DNA of 64,000 bases from Mytilus trossulus (Eukaryota; Mollusca; Bivalvia; Mytilida; Mytilidae). The translations under genes and the position numbers were made by a program. Of this stretch, positions 13,301 through 21,208 are shown in pieces. The notes beneath the pieces were generated by a model. The model made no database searches, was not told where the DNA came from, and worked only from the letters and a program-made list of their open reading frames with translations. The DNA lies in the NCBI RefSeq assembly GCF_036588685.1, contig NC_086379.1, positions 75,981,727 through 76,045,726 of the forward strand, written 5' to 3'. The stretch's first letter is position 1. The number at the start of each line of letters is the position of its first letter.

Positions 13301-15351
13301 TAAAAACTGCATCATATGCTAAAGGAGCAGTTTTCTTCCAGAACTTGATTGTTTTACTATAATTGAAATCATTTAGGTTGAGGTCATTCATTCCTTTGAC
13401 AATCAGTTTGACCTGTTTGAACTGTCATTGGACCAACAATACTTTCATTGCATTTAGAAAAATCTAGTGTCCTACAACATAGCTACCTTGGTTCAACTGA
13501 GCATCTGAAATTTGACTATACTCCATCATATCTGAATTCTGTATATATCTACATCTTATTTGTTAATCTTACAAGGAACAACTTCTTATTTCTAGCATAC
13601 CTATGGTTATGACGTGGTCCATTCAAAGAAGCTCTAAGATCCCTTCCTGACTTTGTCAAAGCAAAAAGTCTTGTCTTCTCTAAGAACTCCAACATTTTCA
13701 TTCTTTTTTTCTGTTCTGGCTGTAGAAATGCAAATTCTTTAGATGATCTTCCAGTAGAATCATGCAACCTTAAATCTCCACCAGCAGCTAACAGTTCATT
13801 CATTATGCTCAAATTACATGTGTATGCAACAACATGCACAGGTGTCATGCCATTGTTACTTCTCCTGTAATAATAAGTAATACACACATACATTTGCATA
13901 AGACAACAAAAATGCATAAAAAAAAACATCAATATAATTTACCTTTTTCTTAAAACTTATTTTATATCTTACAACTGAATTTCAGAAAAAAATTTGAGCT
14001 TTGTCCAACTGGAGACTAAGACAAGGTTGTAACCTTTTTAAAAAACAAAACTGACAAAAAGTCAGAAAATCTGGTCATTGACATTGTTTATAAATAAAAA
14101 ATAAAGCAACTGACACCAAGTATTTGGAATGCTTCATGAATGTTTTTGTTATTTAAAAATCATATTAATAAAGTGCACTTTATGTAAATATGAGGGAAAG
14201 TAGATATTGGGTACATGTAGTTAACAAGTAATAAAATCATTTGGACATCCAGAGATTCACTAGGAAGATAAAATTAAAGAAGAGCGAGTTTGTATAACAA
14301 GTCCATGTTTTAAAAGTTACAAGACAAGAGCTTCTTAACTTTTGGGACAGATGATCTGGTGTAAAAGTATACCCTAATTCTATTTAAGAAGGGCCTTTAA
14401 ATTTCTAACATGTGTGTAACTGTTTGTGCATATTTGTACCCTGTTGGGCTAAGAATAAAGAGTATAGATTTTCAAAGTGGCAATTTAAATGTTTACAATA
14501 TCTTTGATACTCATAAAGTCTTACTCATTAGGATTTGCTCCAAATTTCATAAGTTCTTTCAAAACAGCTTCTTCATCTAAATAACATGCACAAAACAGAG
14601 GTGACTGTCCCAGACTATTTGGATAATCAACATGAATACCTGTAAATATAGTGACAAAAGTTTTATAATAACAGCTCGGTTAATTCTGTCTAATCATTAC
14701 TGTAGATGGTTGAGTCTTTGATATCAAGGTGCTACAAAATGTCTTAAGGAACATTTTCCTTTCATTTCATATCCCATATATAAAAAGCCTTAAAGGTAAG
14801 TGAAAAATATTCTTTAAATGCTTAAATCAAATTCGTTTGGTACCTGGTGAATAGTTGTCTCATTGGCAATCATACCACATCTCGTCACCAGGGTACTACT
14901 GTTACAACCCTGCCATACATTACCTCAACCAGTGCAGTATACCGTGATAAATCGAGGAGAATCATAAGCAATCATTGTGAGAATATTTTATAAGAGTGTT
15001 TTTTTACTGAAAGCACTTTTGTAAACTCAGAGTACATGAAAAAATGCCTTTGCACATGCTATATTTTTTACAATGTTTATTCCCATAGAAGGTATTAGTC
15101 GTGAAAAAATATTTATGATTGTAAGAAATACTGCTCCATTTGAGCCTTTTTATCTAGAAAACAATTTGTCACATTCTGGTGGTATTTTGGATTTCTACTA
15201 ATATAAATTCACATTATAATGCATATATACAAGTACCTTTGTCAATAATTTTTCTTAATCTTCTTTTATTTCCATTTCTTGCAGCTTGATGAAAATCATA
15301 GCCCAATTTGTCGCCTGGTTCTACTGATCCAAGTTTAAGTATGCCCTCCAT
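1199..15351 (-). CDS. TEX14: TEX14-like ankyrin-repeat pseudokinase gene (3' end outside window)
   Basis: Thirteen coding exons join with consistent phase (115, 115, 264, 115, 125, 102, 124, 170, 158, 197, 242, 135 and 168 nt), giving about 676 residues before the left edge. The order is three ankyrin-like repeats (about residues 20-125, with motifs HQAARNGNKR, NSLGQSPLF and NNGMTPVHVVAY, and GGDLRLHD), then a protein-kinase fold (about 190-495), then a Ser/Pro/Arg-rich tail. Vertebrate TEX14 has the same order and closely similar ankyrin text, and it acts at germ-cell intercellular bridges. Here the kinase is catalytically degenerate. The ATP-site lysine (ITVKRL) and the APE motif (NWMAPEIM) remain, but the HRD position reads HCF and the DFG position reads NFE. 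I therefore expect a scaffold and not an active kinase. The start is the first ATG of the exon, MEGILKLG. Residues after about 676 lie beyond the window. TEX14-like is the best match; orthology is inferred. Confidence 0.85.
1945..3565. mobile_element. TIR element of about 1.6 kb with TACCGTAT ends
   Basis: The left end TACCGTATAAATCG...ATAAGCCGCAGG is inverted at the right end (TACCGTATATTTTCG...ATAAGCCGCACGG read on the minus strand). TA is present outside both ends, compatible with a TA target. No transposase is visible. A shorter Mytilus-type repeat (2530-2680) is nested inside. The right end stops 3 bases before the GT of TEX14-like exon 12. Confidence 0.5.
2530..2680 (+). repeat. Dispersed mussel repeat (CGCGTTTCGTCTAC type), copy 1
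   Basis: Contains GCCAGACGCGCGTTTCGTCT, then the ACTCATCAGTGACGCTC motif and a tail GAGCATTGAGGACCCAAAATTCC. A diverged copy lies at 22650-22800. I recognise this as a very common repeat of Mytilus genomes; its class is uncertain. Confidence 0.6.
3570..3704 (-). CDS. TEX14: TEX14-like exon 12 with 36-bp internal duplication
   Basis: Acceptor at 3705-3706, donor GT at 3568-3569. The 12-residue unit LPISPDYLQDDR occurs twice in a row, encoded by identical 36-bp copies at 3608-3643 and 3644-3679, and the frame is kept. The phase with exon 11 requires the donor at 5855-5856 (GAG|GTTAGA), an acceptable but not perfect 5' splice site. Confidence 0.65.
4234..5495 (+). mobile_element. Non-autonomous element with 160-bp tandem core
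   Basis: Starts with a small hairpin (GCGCTTTAGCGC) and GATACGCC; ends with CCCGTCCCGGGCGTAT, which is partly inverse to the start. The core (about 4500-5440) holds about six copies of a 160-bp unit, with CTGAAATTTA recurring at 4531, 4691, 4851, 5011, 5170 and 5332. Each unit contains GTTATTGTCCGAAGTGTT. A GACGGACGGACAAC tail is present. No coding potential. It lies in the TEX14-like intron between exons 11 and 12. Confidence 0.6.
5610..5801. mobile_element. PIF/Harbinger-like MITE, copy 2
   Basis: 192 bp, with the same ends and internal text as the copy at 727-931. Flanked by TTA (5607-5609 and 5802-5804). It sits in the intron after TEX14-like exon 11, and its flank supplies the stop codon if that exon is read through. 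Confidence 0.75.
5857..6098 (-). CDS. TEX14: TEX14-like exon 11, Ser/Pro/Arg-rich linker
   Basis: Acceptor at 6099-6100. Residues about 496-575 start NVLQYMESLLNIEEVKK and become basic and low-complexity (SPSPRRQDRSISKSPRAES), suggesting a disordered region with SP sites. If the donor at 5855-5856 is not used, the frame runs on to a stop at 5802-5804, which lies in the right flank of a MITE. That would give an alternative short C-terminus ending NESSNS. Confidence 0.65.
6897..7093 (-). CDS. TEX14: TEX14-like exon 10, end of kinase fold
   Basis: Acceptor at 7094-7095, donor at 6895-6896. Residues about 430-495 (GEVPWGKLDTE, then CLQLDPLHRKLQMYNIRNIL) correspond to the C-lobe helices that follow the APE motif. 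Confidence 0.8.
7567..7724 (-). CDS. TEX14: TEX14-like exon 9, APE motif and helix F
   Basis: Acceptor at 7725-7726, donor at 7565-7566. Contains NWMAPEIMNA and SDVYSFAVVIWEMFHG, the most conserved C-lobe text of a tyrosine-kinase-like fold. Confidence 0.85.
8000..8604 (+). pseudogene. BEL/Pao retrotransposon pol 3' fragment (decayed)
   Basis: Two frames together encode the end of a Pao-type polyprotein. The first (8008-8292) shows the integrase-end text NERPIG and LLLGRASI. It is followed after a stop by the DUF5641-like tail with KKGDLVLVQDSNALRGKWKL at about 8353-8412. An in-frame TGA at 8293-8295 and a one-base slip in the A run at about 8536-8543 break the frame; the final LPVEE-type ending then reads in another phase. 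The 5' part (gag, protease, RT) is absent. It is inserted antisense to the TEX14-like gene, in the intron between exons 8 and 9. A dead fragment. Confidence 0.8.
8634..8940 (+). repeat. 3' LTR of the BEL/Pao fragment
   Basis: Follows a purine-rich stretch (GTGGCGGGAG) directly after the pol remnant. Starts TGTATGGCAAGG and ends AAAACA (TG...CA), about 307 bp, with AATAAA at 8898-8903. No matching 5' LTR is seen in the window, so the copy is 5'-truncated or rearranged. Confidence 0.6.
9066..9235 (-). CDS. TEX14: TEX14-like exon 8, degenerate catalytic loop
   Basis: Acceptor at 9236-9237, donor at 9064-9065. The catalytic loop reads VIHCFVTSHAIMLVN, where an active kinase has HRD and a conserved Asn. 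The metal-binding DFG is replaced by NFE (LANFEYVVD). Vertebrate TEX14 shows comparable loss at these positions. Confidence 0.85.
9916..10039 (-). CDS. TEX14: TEX14-like exon 7, N-lobe beta-4/5 and hinge
   Basis: Acceptor at 10040-10041, donor at 9914-9915. Encodes LRHPNILMLMGVCQ, then VLLFERIDEGSLYEVLHQK, a typical helix C to hinge stretch. Confidence 0.85.
10435..10536 (-). CDS. TEX14: TEX14-like exon 6, ATP-lysine strand
   Basis: Acceptor at 10537-10538, donor at 10433-10434. Encodes MIWKNTKITVKRL, with the beta-3 lysine, followed by the helix C region LLITEAEYIG. Confidence 0.8.
11042..11166 (-). CDS. TEX14: TEX14-like exon 5
   Basis: Acceptor at 11167-11168, donor at 11040-11041. Starts VYQDGDSFSGIICTLPLV and ends GAFMVME. 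This aligns with the human TEX14 stretch that begins the kinase N-lobe. Confidence 0.8.
11523..11637 (-). CDS. TEX14: TEX14-like exon 4
   Basis: Acceptor at 11638-11639, donor at 11521-11522. Ends SMGFGK, matching the short GFGK motif at the start of the pseudokinase domain in vertebrate TEX14. The glycine-rich loop is reduced. Confidence 0.8.
12200..12330 (+). repeat. Dispersed mussel repeat (GATTTTGCCATTTGATTAGGGACTT type)
   Basis: Contains ATATGACAGTTGTTCTCCAT and GATTTTGCCATTTGATTAGG, then TTTTTGTGATTTTACTTTTT. A longer relative occupies about 19080-19330 with the same order of motifs. Confidence 0.5.
12470..13135. mobile_element. piggyBac-like MITE
   Basis: Ends CCCTTTCAC...GTGAAAGGG are perfect 9-bp inverted repeats, flanked on both sides by TTAA (12466-12469 and 13136-13139). 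TTAA targeting with CCYT-type ends is characteristic of piggyBac. The 666-bp body has open frames on both strands but no recognisable transposase. It sits in the intron between TEX14-like exons 3 and 4. Confidence 0.65.
13601..13864 (-). CDS. TEX14: TEX14-like exon 3, ankyrin repeats
   Basis: Acceptor at 13865-13866, donor at 13599-13600. Contains the ankyrin text NNGMTPVHVVAYTCNLS and LLAAGGDLRLHD. The first matches the TPVHAAA region and the second the GGDLRLHDE region of vertebrate TEX14. Confidence 0.9.
14525..14639 (-). CDS. TEX14: TEX14-like exon 2, ankyrin repeat
   Basis: Acceptor at 14640-14641, donor at 14523-14524. Encodes GIHVDYPNSLGQSPLFCA and LMKFGANPN, one canonical ankyrin repeat. 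Confidence 0.85.
15237..15351 (-). CDS. TEX14: TEX14-like exon 1 (coding start)
   Basis: ATG at 15349-15351, donor GT at 15235-15236. Encodes MEGILKLGSVEPGDK, then YDFHQAARNGNKRRLRKI. Vertebrate TEX14 has a similarly short lead-in before its first ankyrin helix. An AG about 20 bases upstream could be an acceptor, so a 5' noncoding exon is likely. Confidence 0.8.
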
Positions 15352-16022
15352 TGATTAATTGGCTAATATATAATATCTTTCTAGAAAGCTAAGTTTGCTC
15401 AAATACTGCACATGTACTGTTCCAGCTTAAAAATCTGAAATTTTAATGTATTTTTTATTCATTACCATTGATTCAAAAAAAATTTTAAAAAAAGTCATGT
15501 TACAAGTTAAATATCCCTAAAGAAAGTTGGTGTTGATAGATTATACCACAAACATTCTGAAAGCTTCCTGCAATGCTCTAGAGACATTTCAGACATAAAT
15601 CTTTTTGGACTAGGGTTAACAGCGTCACAATTTTACATGTTTATTCGCTTAAAATTAGGATTTCTTAAAATTCTATCTACAAAAAAACTATGAATAAAAA
15701 CATCTTTTAACAAGAATGTGTCCATGGTACACAGATGCCCCACTCCCACTATCATTTTCTATGTTTAGTGGACCCTGATTTTGGGGTAAAAACTCTAATT
15801 TGGCATTAAACTTAGAAAGATCATTTCATAGGGAACATGTATACTTAGTTTAAAGTAGATAGGAATTCAACTTCATTAAAAACTACCTTGACAGACCAAA
15901 AACTTTAACCAAGAACTTAAACCTGAAATTTGCATTCTCATTTTAGTGTTCAATGAACTGTGAAATTGGGATAAAAACTCTAATCTGGCATTAAATTTAG
16001 AATGATCATATCATAGCCACAG

Positions 16023-16170
16023 GGAATATGCTAGTCCAAATAATTATGACGTCTTGAAAGGCTATTATAATTTTTTTTCTTTGACGCCTTACATCGTCGA
16101 TGTAAGGCGTCAAAGAAAAAAATTATAATAGCCTTTCAAGACGTCATAATTATTTGGACTAGGAATATGC
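16023..16170. mobile_element. 130-bp loopless foldback element with 9-bp target duplication
   Basis: 16032-16161 is a palindrome of 65 and 64 bases around a single central T at 16097. The only mismatch is one extra T in a T run (8 against 7). Ends are TAGTCCAAATAATT. The 9-bp sequence GGAATATGC is repeated exactly on both sides (16023-16031 and 16162-16170). Removing one copy restores continuous host-repeat sequence, so this is an insertion. Confidence 0.8.
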
Positions 16171-16322
16171 GTACTACATTTTGTAAGTTTCAGGTTGATT
16201 GGACTTCAACTTCATCAAAAACCAAATGAAAAACTACCTTGACCAAAATCTTATACCTGAAGCGGGACGAACAGACAGAAAGACGAACGAACGAACCAGA
16301 AAACATAATGCCCTTCTACTAA

Positions 16323-16376
16323 CGTAGGTCTGAGACTACTATAACACATATGTGTTATAGTAGTCTCAGCGTAGGT
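16323..16376. mobile_element. 40-bp perfect palindrome with 7-bp direct repeats
   Basis: 16330-16369 is a perfect palindrome (CTGAGACTACTATAACACAT and its complement). It is flanked by CGTAGGT at 16323-16329 and 16370-16376. It interrupts the 3' end of the same host repeat as the 130-bp palindrome. Confidence 0.7.
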
Positions 16377-16399
16377 GGAGCATAAAAATGTTATAAAGT

Positions 16400-18270
16400 T
16401 ATCATAAAAGTTTATACAAGGTAAATAAATGATATTAAATGTATATGTTGATACAGATAGTGGGGCTTCCTATTAATAGAAACAAATGCTTCATGTGTGG
16501 CCAAAGTTCCTAACCATGGCCGATTCGGCAGCGAAACATCTTGAATGTTTCTTCTATCTTTATGATATCTTATTTCTGATAAAACAAGGTAAAGGTCCAG
16601 AGACATATTTTTACATATTATTGTGCATATGTCACCTCTTATAGCCAAATGCAGGGTTACTAGGTGCTGGCGATAATGATTAGAGTCGTTAGTAGTTGGT
16701 TTTCGTTGGTGTTTTTTTTTTGTGTGTCATGACTCATGTATCGAAAATATCGATACTAAGGCGACTTGGTGGAGACAGTCGGATATAGTTTGACAAACTC
16801 AATTGTTCGGCAACTGGTGCGATCTTTTCAAGGTTTCTTTTTGTATAGGTATTATTAGAAAGAGATCTGTTTACATCATTACCGGACTGAAATGTTTACA
16901 CTGCATCCCAACTTGAACAGCGAAGTTGGGATTTCCAGACGATTTTTATCGCTCGTGCACATTGCCGCTTCGCAAACTTTTACAAGGGACATAACTTTGG
17001 AATACAACTAATAACCAAACAAATAAGTAAAATAAAATCCACAATAAAGGACATGATATTTCATTATCTTCTAGCCGCAATGTTTTTTGGACAGTGCATA
17101 TATTGAAAATGTCTTTATCTTTTATTTCTAAATGAAAATCTACGATAAAAATTATATCCACAACCATCAACCACCTATGAGATATTTTAACTATGTGGAA
17201 AATAATCTTCCGGAGCACCTAGCTGAAATCACCTGAGATCATGACACCCCCCCCCCCCCCCCCCCCCCCCCCAGTTTTCAGTGTTGGGGTTCGTGTTGTT
17301 ATGTTTTTAGTTTTTTATTATGTGTCTTTTGATTTTTTTAACAATGACATTGTCAGTTTATTTTCGATTTATAAGTGTGACTGTTCTTCTGGTATCTGTC
17401 GCCCCTCTTTTATGCTAAATGGGGTCGGGGCAAATTTAACATCTTTTCTTTTTTGGTATTTAGCTGAATTTTGTTTCCAAAGGACCTTATATCTGCTCCG
17501 AATGCCATTCTGACGTCATGTAACAATCACTTTTAAATTATGACGTCATTTTTATTTAAAATTGAGTGAGGTCAAAGATCGGGAACCTATGTGATTTTTC
17601 GGAATCATCTGGTTTTACCCATTTAAATGCCTTGAAAAAAAATGCCCGGTGACCCCCATGTTTGTTTTTGTAAATCTTTTACATGTTTAATGATAAGCTA
17701 TCTGTAGAAGTCTTATAAAATTTTGAAATTACTTTTCAACAGTTTTTGAGAACTTCACTGACTTGTCAATGATAAAGCTATGAAAAGTCAAGAGAGAATA
17801 TTTTTCCGCCAAAATTTCAACGGCTATTATTATGAAAACAAGCACGGTGACTTATATATATATTTTTCTCTTTGGTTTCCTTTATTATTCCACTATCTAT
17901 ATAAACTAGTGTTTTGAAAAACGGTTAATTACTTTGAAACTGAGAAACGTCTAAACCATGCCTTTTGCCACCCCAAAAAAAAATGAGTTATGAGACTTTT
18001 TTACTATCAGTATCACGCTTCAAGTTTTTCAATACTGTTAAATTTTGTATAGAGTGTATAAGGAAAACAATTTTTTGCGTGATCTTCACCGTGAGTAAGC
18101 CAATATAGTTGCTTAAACATCTATAACAGGGCCGGATCAAATTGAACAAAATCATAATTTTAAAAACAAACAGCAACATGGCTCCTAGGGGAAAAAGATA
18201 GAGAAACGACATGCAACAGGTCATCGTACACTTAATAAAACATTGCAATGAATGAGGAAAACAGATCCTT
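16400..18270. other. Intergenic stretch without a recognised gene
   Basis: AT-rich single-copy-looking sequence with a 20+ base C run at about 17247-17272. No exon chain, RNA gene or element end was recognised. Open frames here are short and have no familiar protein text. Confidence 0.4.
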
Positions 18271-18272
18271 AC

Positions 18273-18390
18273 TTGATGTTATTTCGGGTGTCCTTCTGTA
18301 CGATATTCATATTCCACTATTCAGACTGTCGTATCTGCTGCTAACGACGAATGAAAAGTTGCATTCGCCGAAAGTCATATACGAGCCAAT
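18273..18390 (-). other. Possible 5' noncoding exon for the TEX14-like gene
   Basis: A good 5' splice site (CATCAA|GTAAGG, GT at 18271-18272) follows a stretch without obvious repeats, and an ATTGG (CCAAT-box) motif lies near 18390. This is the only candidate first exon I can see between the coding start and the next gene. The 5' boundary is a guess and no start codon is implied. Confidence 0.2.
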
Positions 18391-18859
18391 AAAGAGCTTT
18401 AAATTGAAAGTTTGACCAAACGTGGCAGAATAATCAGAAATGATGGTGACCACCAAACGGCAGAAAACAGAGTTCCATCAGACCTGTGATCGACAATCAG
18501 TAAAATAGGTCTTTCGTTAAGGTCAACTTTGAAACGTTTGGTTGAGAACGTTGCAAGACGAAAATAAAGTTGCATCTTGGCATCTCGAAATAGGCCTTGT
18601 TTACTGGATTCTTCAAAAGATACAGTATATTCAGCACTTTTATAGCAGACACGTTCCTGTATAACATTATGAATCAATGTTTATGGCTACAGTAAAGATC
18701 CGTTCTAAATTCTATATTAATTGATAAAGATTACCGTTACCTTGATGGTATGTTTGCTTTGAATAACCGAAAATTCTCCAATAATCTACGGAATTGTACA
18801 CAAGGGACCATCTGTCTATAACGGGCAAATTCTAAAGTAGGAGATTTCTCTACCATTAG

Positions 18860-20700
18860 TTCAAGTTACTTGAAACTTTTATCAAATTCGTTCACAAAAA
18901 TAAAGATCGATCCCGTAATTGTGTTACTGCGTTATTGTAAATTTTTTGTATTCTTGTCTTTTATTTTTGCTAATGTGTTTTGTCTTTATGCCATTTTGTG
19001 CTTCTTTGTCACATATTTGTTTGTTTTTATAGTGATTAAGATTATAACTCAATGTTCCCTTTTATACCCATATTTTTGACATTTTTACCTATTATGTCTT
19101 TTTGTTTTGTCCAAACGTCGTTGTCAAATTATGGAATTTGATGCAACTGTTATACAAGTGAGAGTTTATGCTAGCTATAAAACCAGGCTCAATCCACCAT
19201 GTTCTACATTAGAAAATGTCTGTAGCAAGTCAGCCAAGTCAGGAATATGACAGTTGTTATCCCTTCGTTTAATTTGTTGTGTAAAGGCTTTTGATTTTGC
19301 CATTTTATAAGGTACTTTCCGTTTTGAATTTTCGGGATATCATATCTTAATTCTGACAATTATGTTGTTAGTAGAGCTATACCATTTGATAATACCCATG
19401 TAAACTCATTACTCCTTTGAATTATTTACTCTTAAAACTTATCATCTTTTAAACACCATGTTACGTTTTTTTTTATATTGTTTGACAGCTGTTATTCTAA
19501 TGCTAGCAACTTTAAAAGTGTGATTTGCTTGCTTTGTTTTTGTATTAATGTTTGCTCAAGCCTCTTTATTAATTGACGTCTGAAAACAATACAGAAAGGT
19601 GGAGTTAAACTTGTATACATTATATTCATAAATTTGATTGGCAATATCAAACAATCAAATTTACCAATATACAGGTTTTGATTCCGCCTTCTCATTTTGA
19701 TTTTAGAGTCAATCTCAATAACAATGCAAACAAAGAAAGCAAGCAAACCAAACCTTTAACTTGCTATCATTAGGAAAACAGCTGTAACGGTTTAATTACA
19801 CTCATTATAGTTGTGTTCGGTTAAAAGTTATATTTTTAATGTATTGCTTAAAAACAGTTATGAAAACTTGTAGTCCTATATAGATAAATATATATTTTGC
19901 CTTTTCTTTGAGATACTTTATGTCGTTTGTCCTTTTATGTCAGGTAATTTTTACGTGTGTGGTTTGTACTAATCAGATGAATCAAACCATTTTCAACTGC
20001 TTTAACAGTCACCAATCATCAGTCTTTATTTGCTGTCTGAAGTCACGAGCCTGTAATTCTGTGGCCGTCTTTTATTGCTGTCTGTCATATGTATTTTTCG
20101 TTTACTTGTTCGTAATAATTCGGTCGTTGTTTCCAGCACATTTGTCATATCGGGACCTCCTATATAGCTGTACTTTTTTTTACAATTGCTGAAGGACGTA
20201 CACTGGCCTTTAGTTGCTCAAAAGTTGTTGTTTTTTTCAGTCGGGTGTGCCTTTGTTTTTAATTTTAAAGGTGTTTTCTTGAAGAAGCAAACAAAGTTGG
20301 TTGATATTATATAGGACACATAAACGTACAGCACATTTAAAAATTACATAGATAATTTACTAATTGTTTTCTCTGGTATGCAAACCACTCCTCTTTTCAA
20401 TATTTGGGAACCTATTATTCATTAAATGTATAGTACACGAACAGGATAGGCGATTAAAACAATTGTATCCAATAAACATGCCATTGTCATGTGAAGCTGC
20501 GAGCGAAAAACAACATTTGCTTCCGTCTTGAATATGCATGATATAATTTCTACTGGGCGTTGAGAGAACAAAAACTAAATCTCGCTGTCACGTTGGAAAC
20601 CCATGGGTGGCCTTCGTTGTATTTTGCTCTTTAGTCGGGTTGTTGTTTCTTTGATACATTCCCCATTTCCATTCTTATTATTGCTATTTTGAAGACCTTG
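18860..20700 (+). repeat. Composite of dispersed mussel repeats
   Basis: Contains recognisable Mytilus-type modules: AATAAAGATCGATCCCGTAA near 18899, the GCTAGCTATAAAACCAGGCT module near 19171, GATTTTGCCATTTTATAAGG near 19292, and TCGGGTTGTTGTTTCTTTGA...ATTCCCCATTTCCATTCTTA near 20635-20680. The last module recurs near 29715. These resemble the untranslated end of a larger retroelement, but no coding part is present. Confidence 0.45.
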
Positions 20701-21034
20701 CAATGAACCAGACACCAGCATAGTTAATAATCAGTCACTGAACCAGGCAAATGAGGTCAAGGTCAATGGATAAATACAAGCCGCAGACAGTCGATTTTTC
20801 GTTGTTTTGTGTATTTATCAAAATAAAAAGATTTGACGTTTAAAAGTACCATTCACTTACTTTTTTCAATCAAATTACAAAAACACATCGTATTAAACTT
20901 GTATTTTGTCAATAATATTACCCGTTGTTTGACAAAAAAATGGTAATAGATAGTCATACGCTATTTACATATATTTATAATATCTGCTGCAGTGTATGAA
21001 AGTACATTATTTGCATTGTGTGTGTGCATGGTCA

Positions 21035-21208
21035 TTATTGTTTTGTGCCATCTCCTTTGTATCCTGTGACGTAACCTTTATCTTCAAATCGATACTCTCT
21101 TCCATCAATACCCTTTCCTTTGCCAGATTCATCGAACCTCTCCTTGTGAGCCCCTGTATATTTTGACGTATCTGTCAATCCACTAACGTTCCCTGTCTTT
21201 GAAATTTT
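21035..21208 (-). CDS. TPPP: TPPP alternative last exon B
   Basis: Acceptor at 21209-21210, stop TAA at 21035-21037, 57 residues. Carries [19 protein letters not shown], then [10 protein letters not shown] and [14 protein letters not shown]. It is parallel to exon A along its whole length but shares only the core motif residues, so the two are old duplicates kept under selection. It can be joined to exon 2 or to the short upstream exon at 21685-21714. Confidence 0.85.
   Translation of the reverse strand, partial: KISKTGNVSGLTDTSKYTGAHKERFDESGKGKGIDGREYRFEDKGYVTGYKGDGTKQ

Larger units (their letters stand above)
15711..16390 (+). mobile_element. Non-autonomous repeat (TGTCCATGGTACACAGATGCCCCAC type), interrupted twice
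   Basis: Begins with a near-palindrome TGTGTCCATGGTACACA and ATGCCCCAC; ends ATAATGCCCTTCTACTAACG...GTGGAGCATAAAAA. A diverged copy lies at 51685-51950 and a longer relative at 58510-59600. Two palindromes (16032-16161 and 16330-16369) are inserted in it. It lies upstream of the TEX14-like start codon. Confidence 0.55.

Noticed and set aside
17241..17513. Plus-strand frame starting MTPPPPPPPPP
   Set aside because: The start is a C-run microsatellite and the rest is low-complexity, hydrophobic AT-rich text without family likeness.
18399..18677. 92-codon minus-strand frame near the TEX14-like 5' region
   Set aside because: Slightly higher GC, but no recognisable domain and no convincing splice partners in phase.
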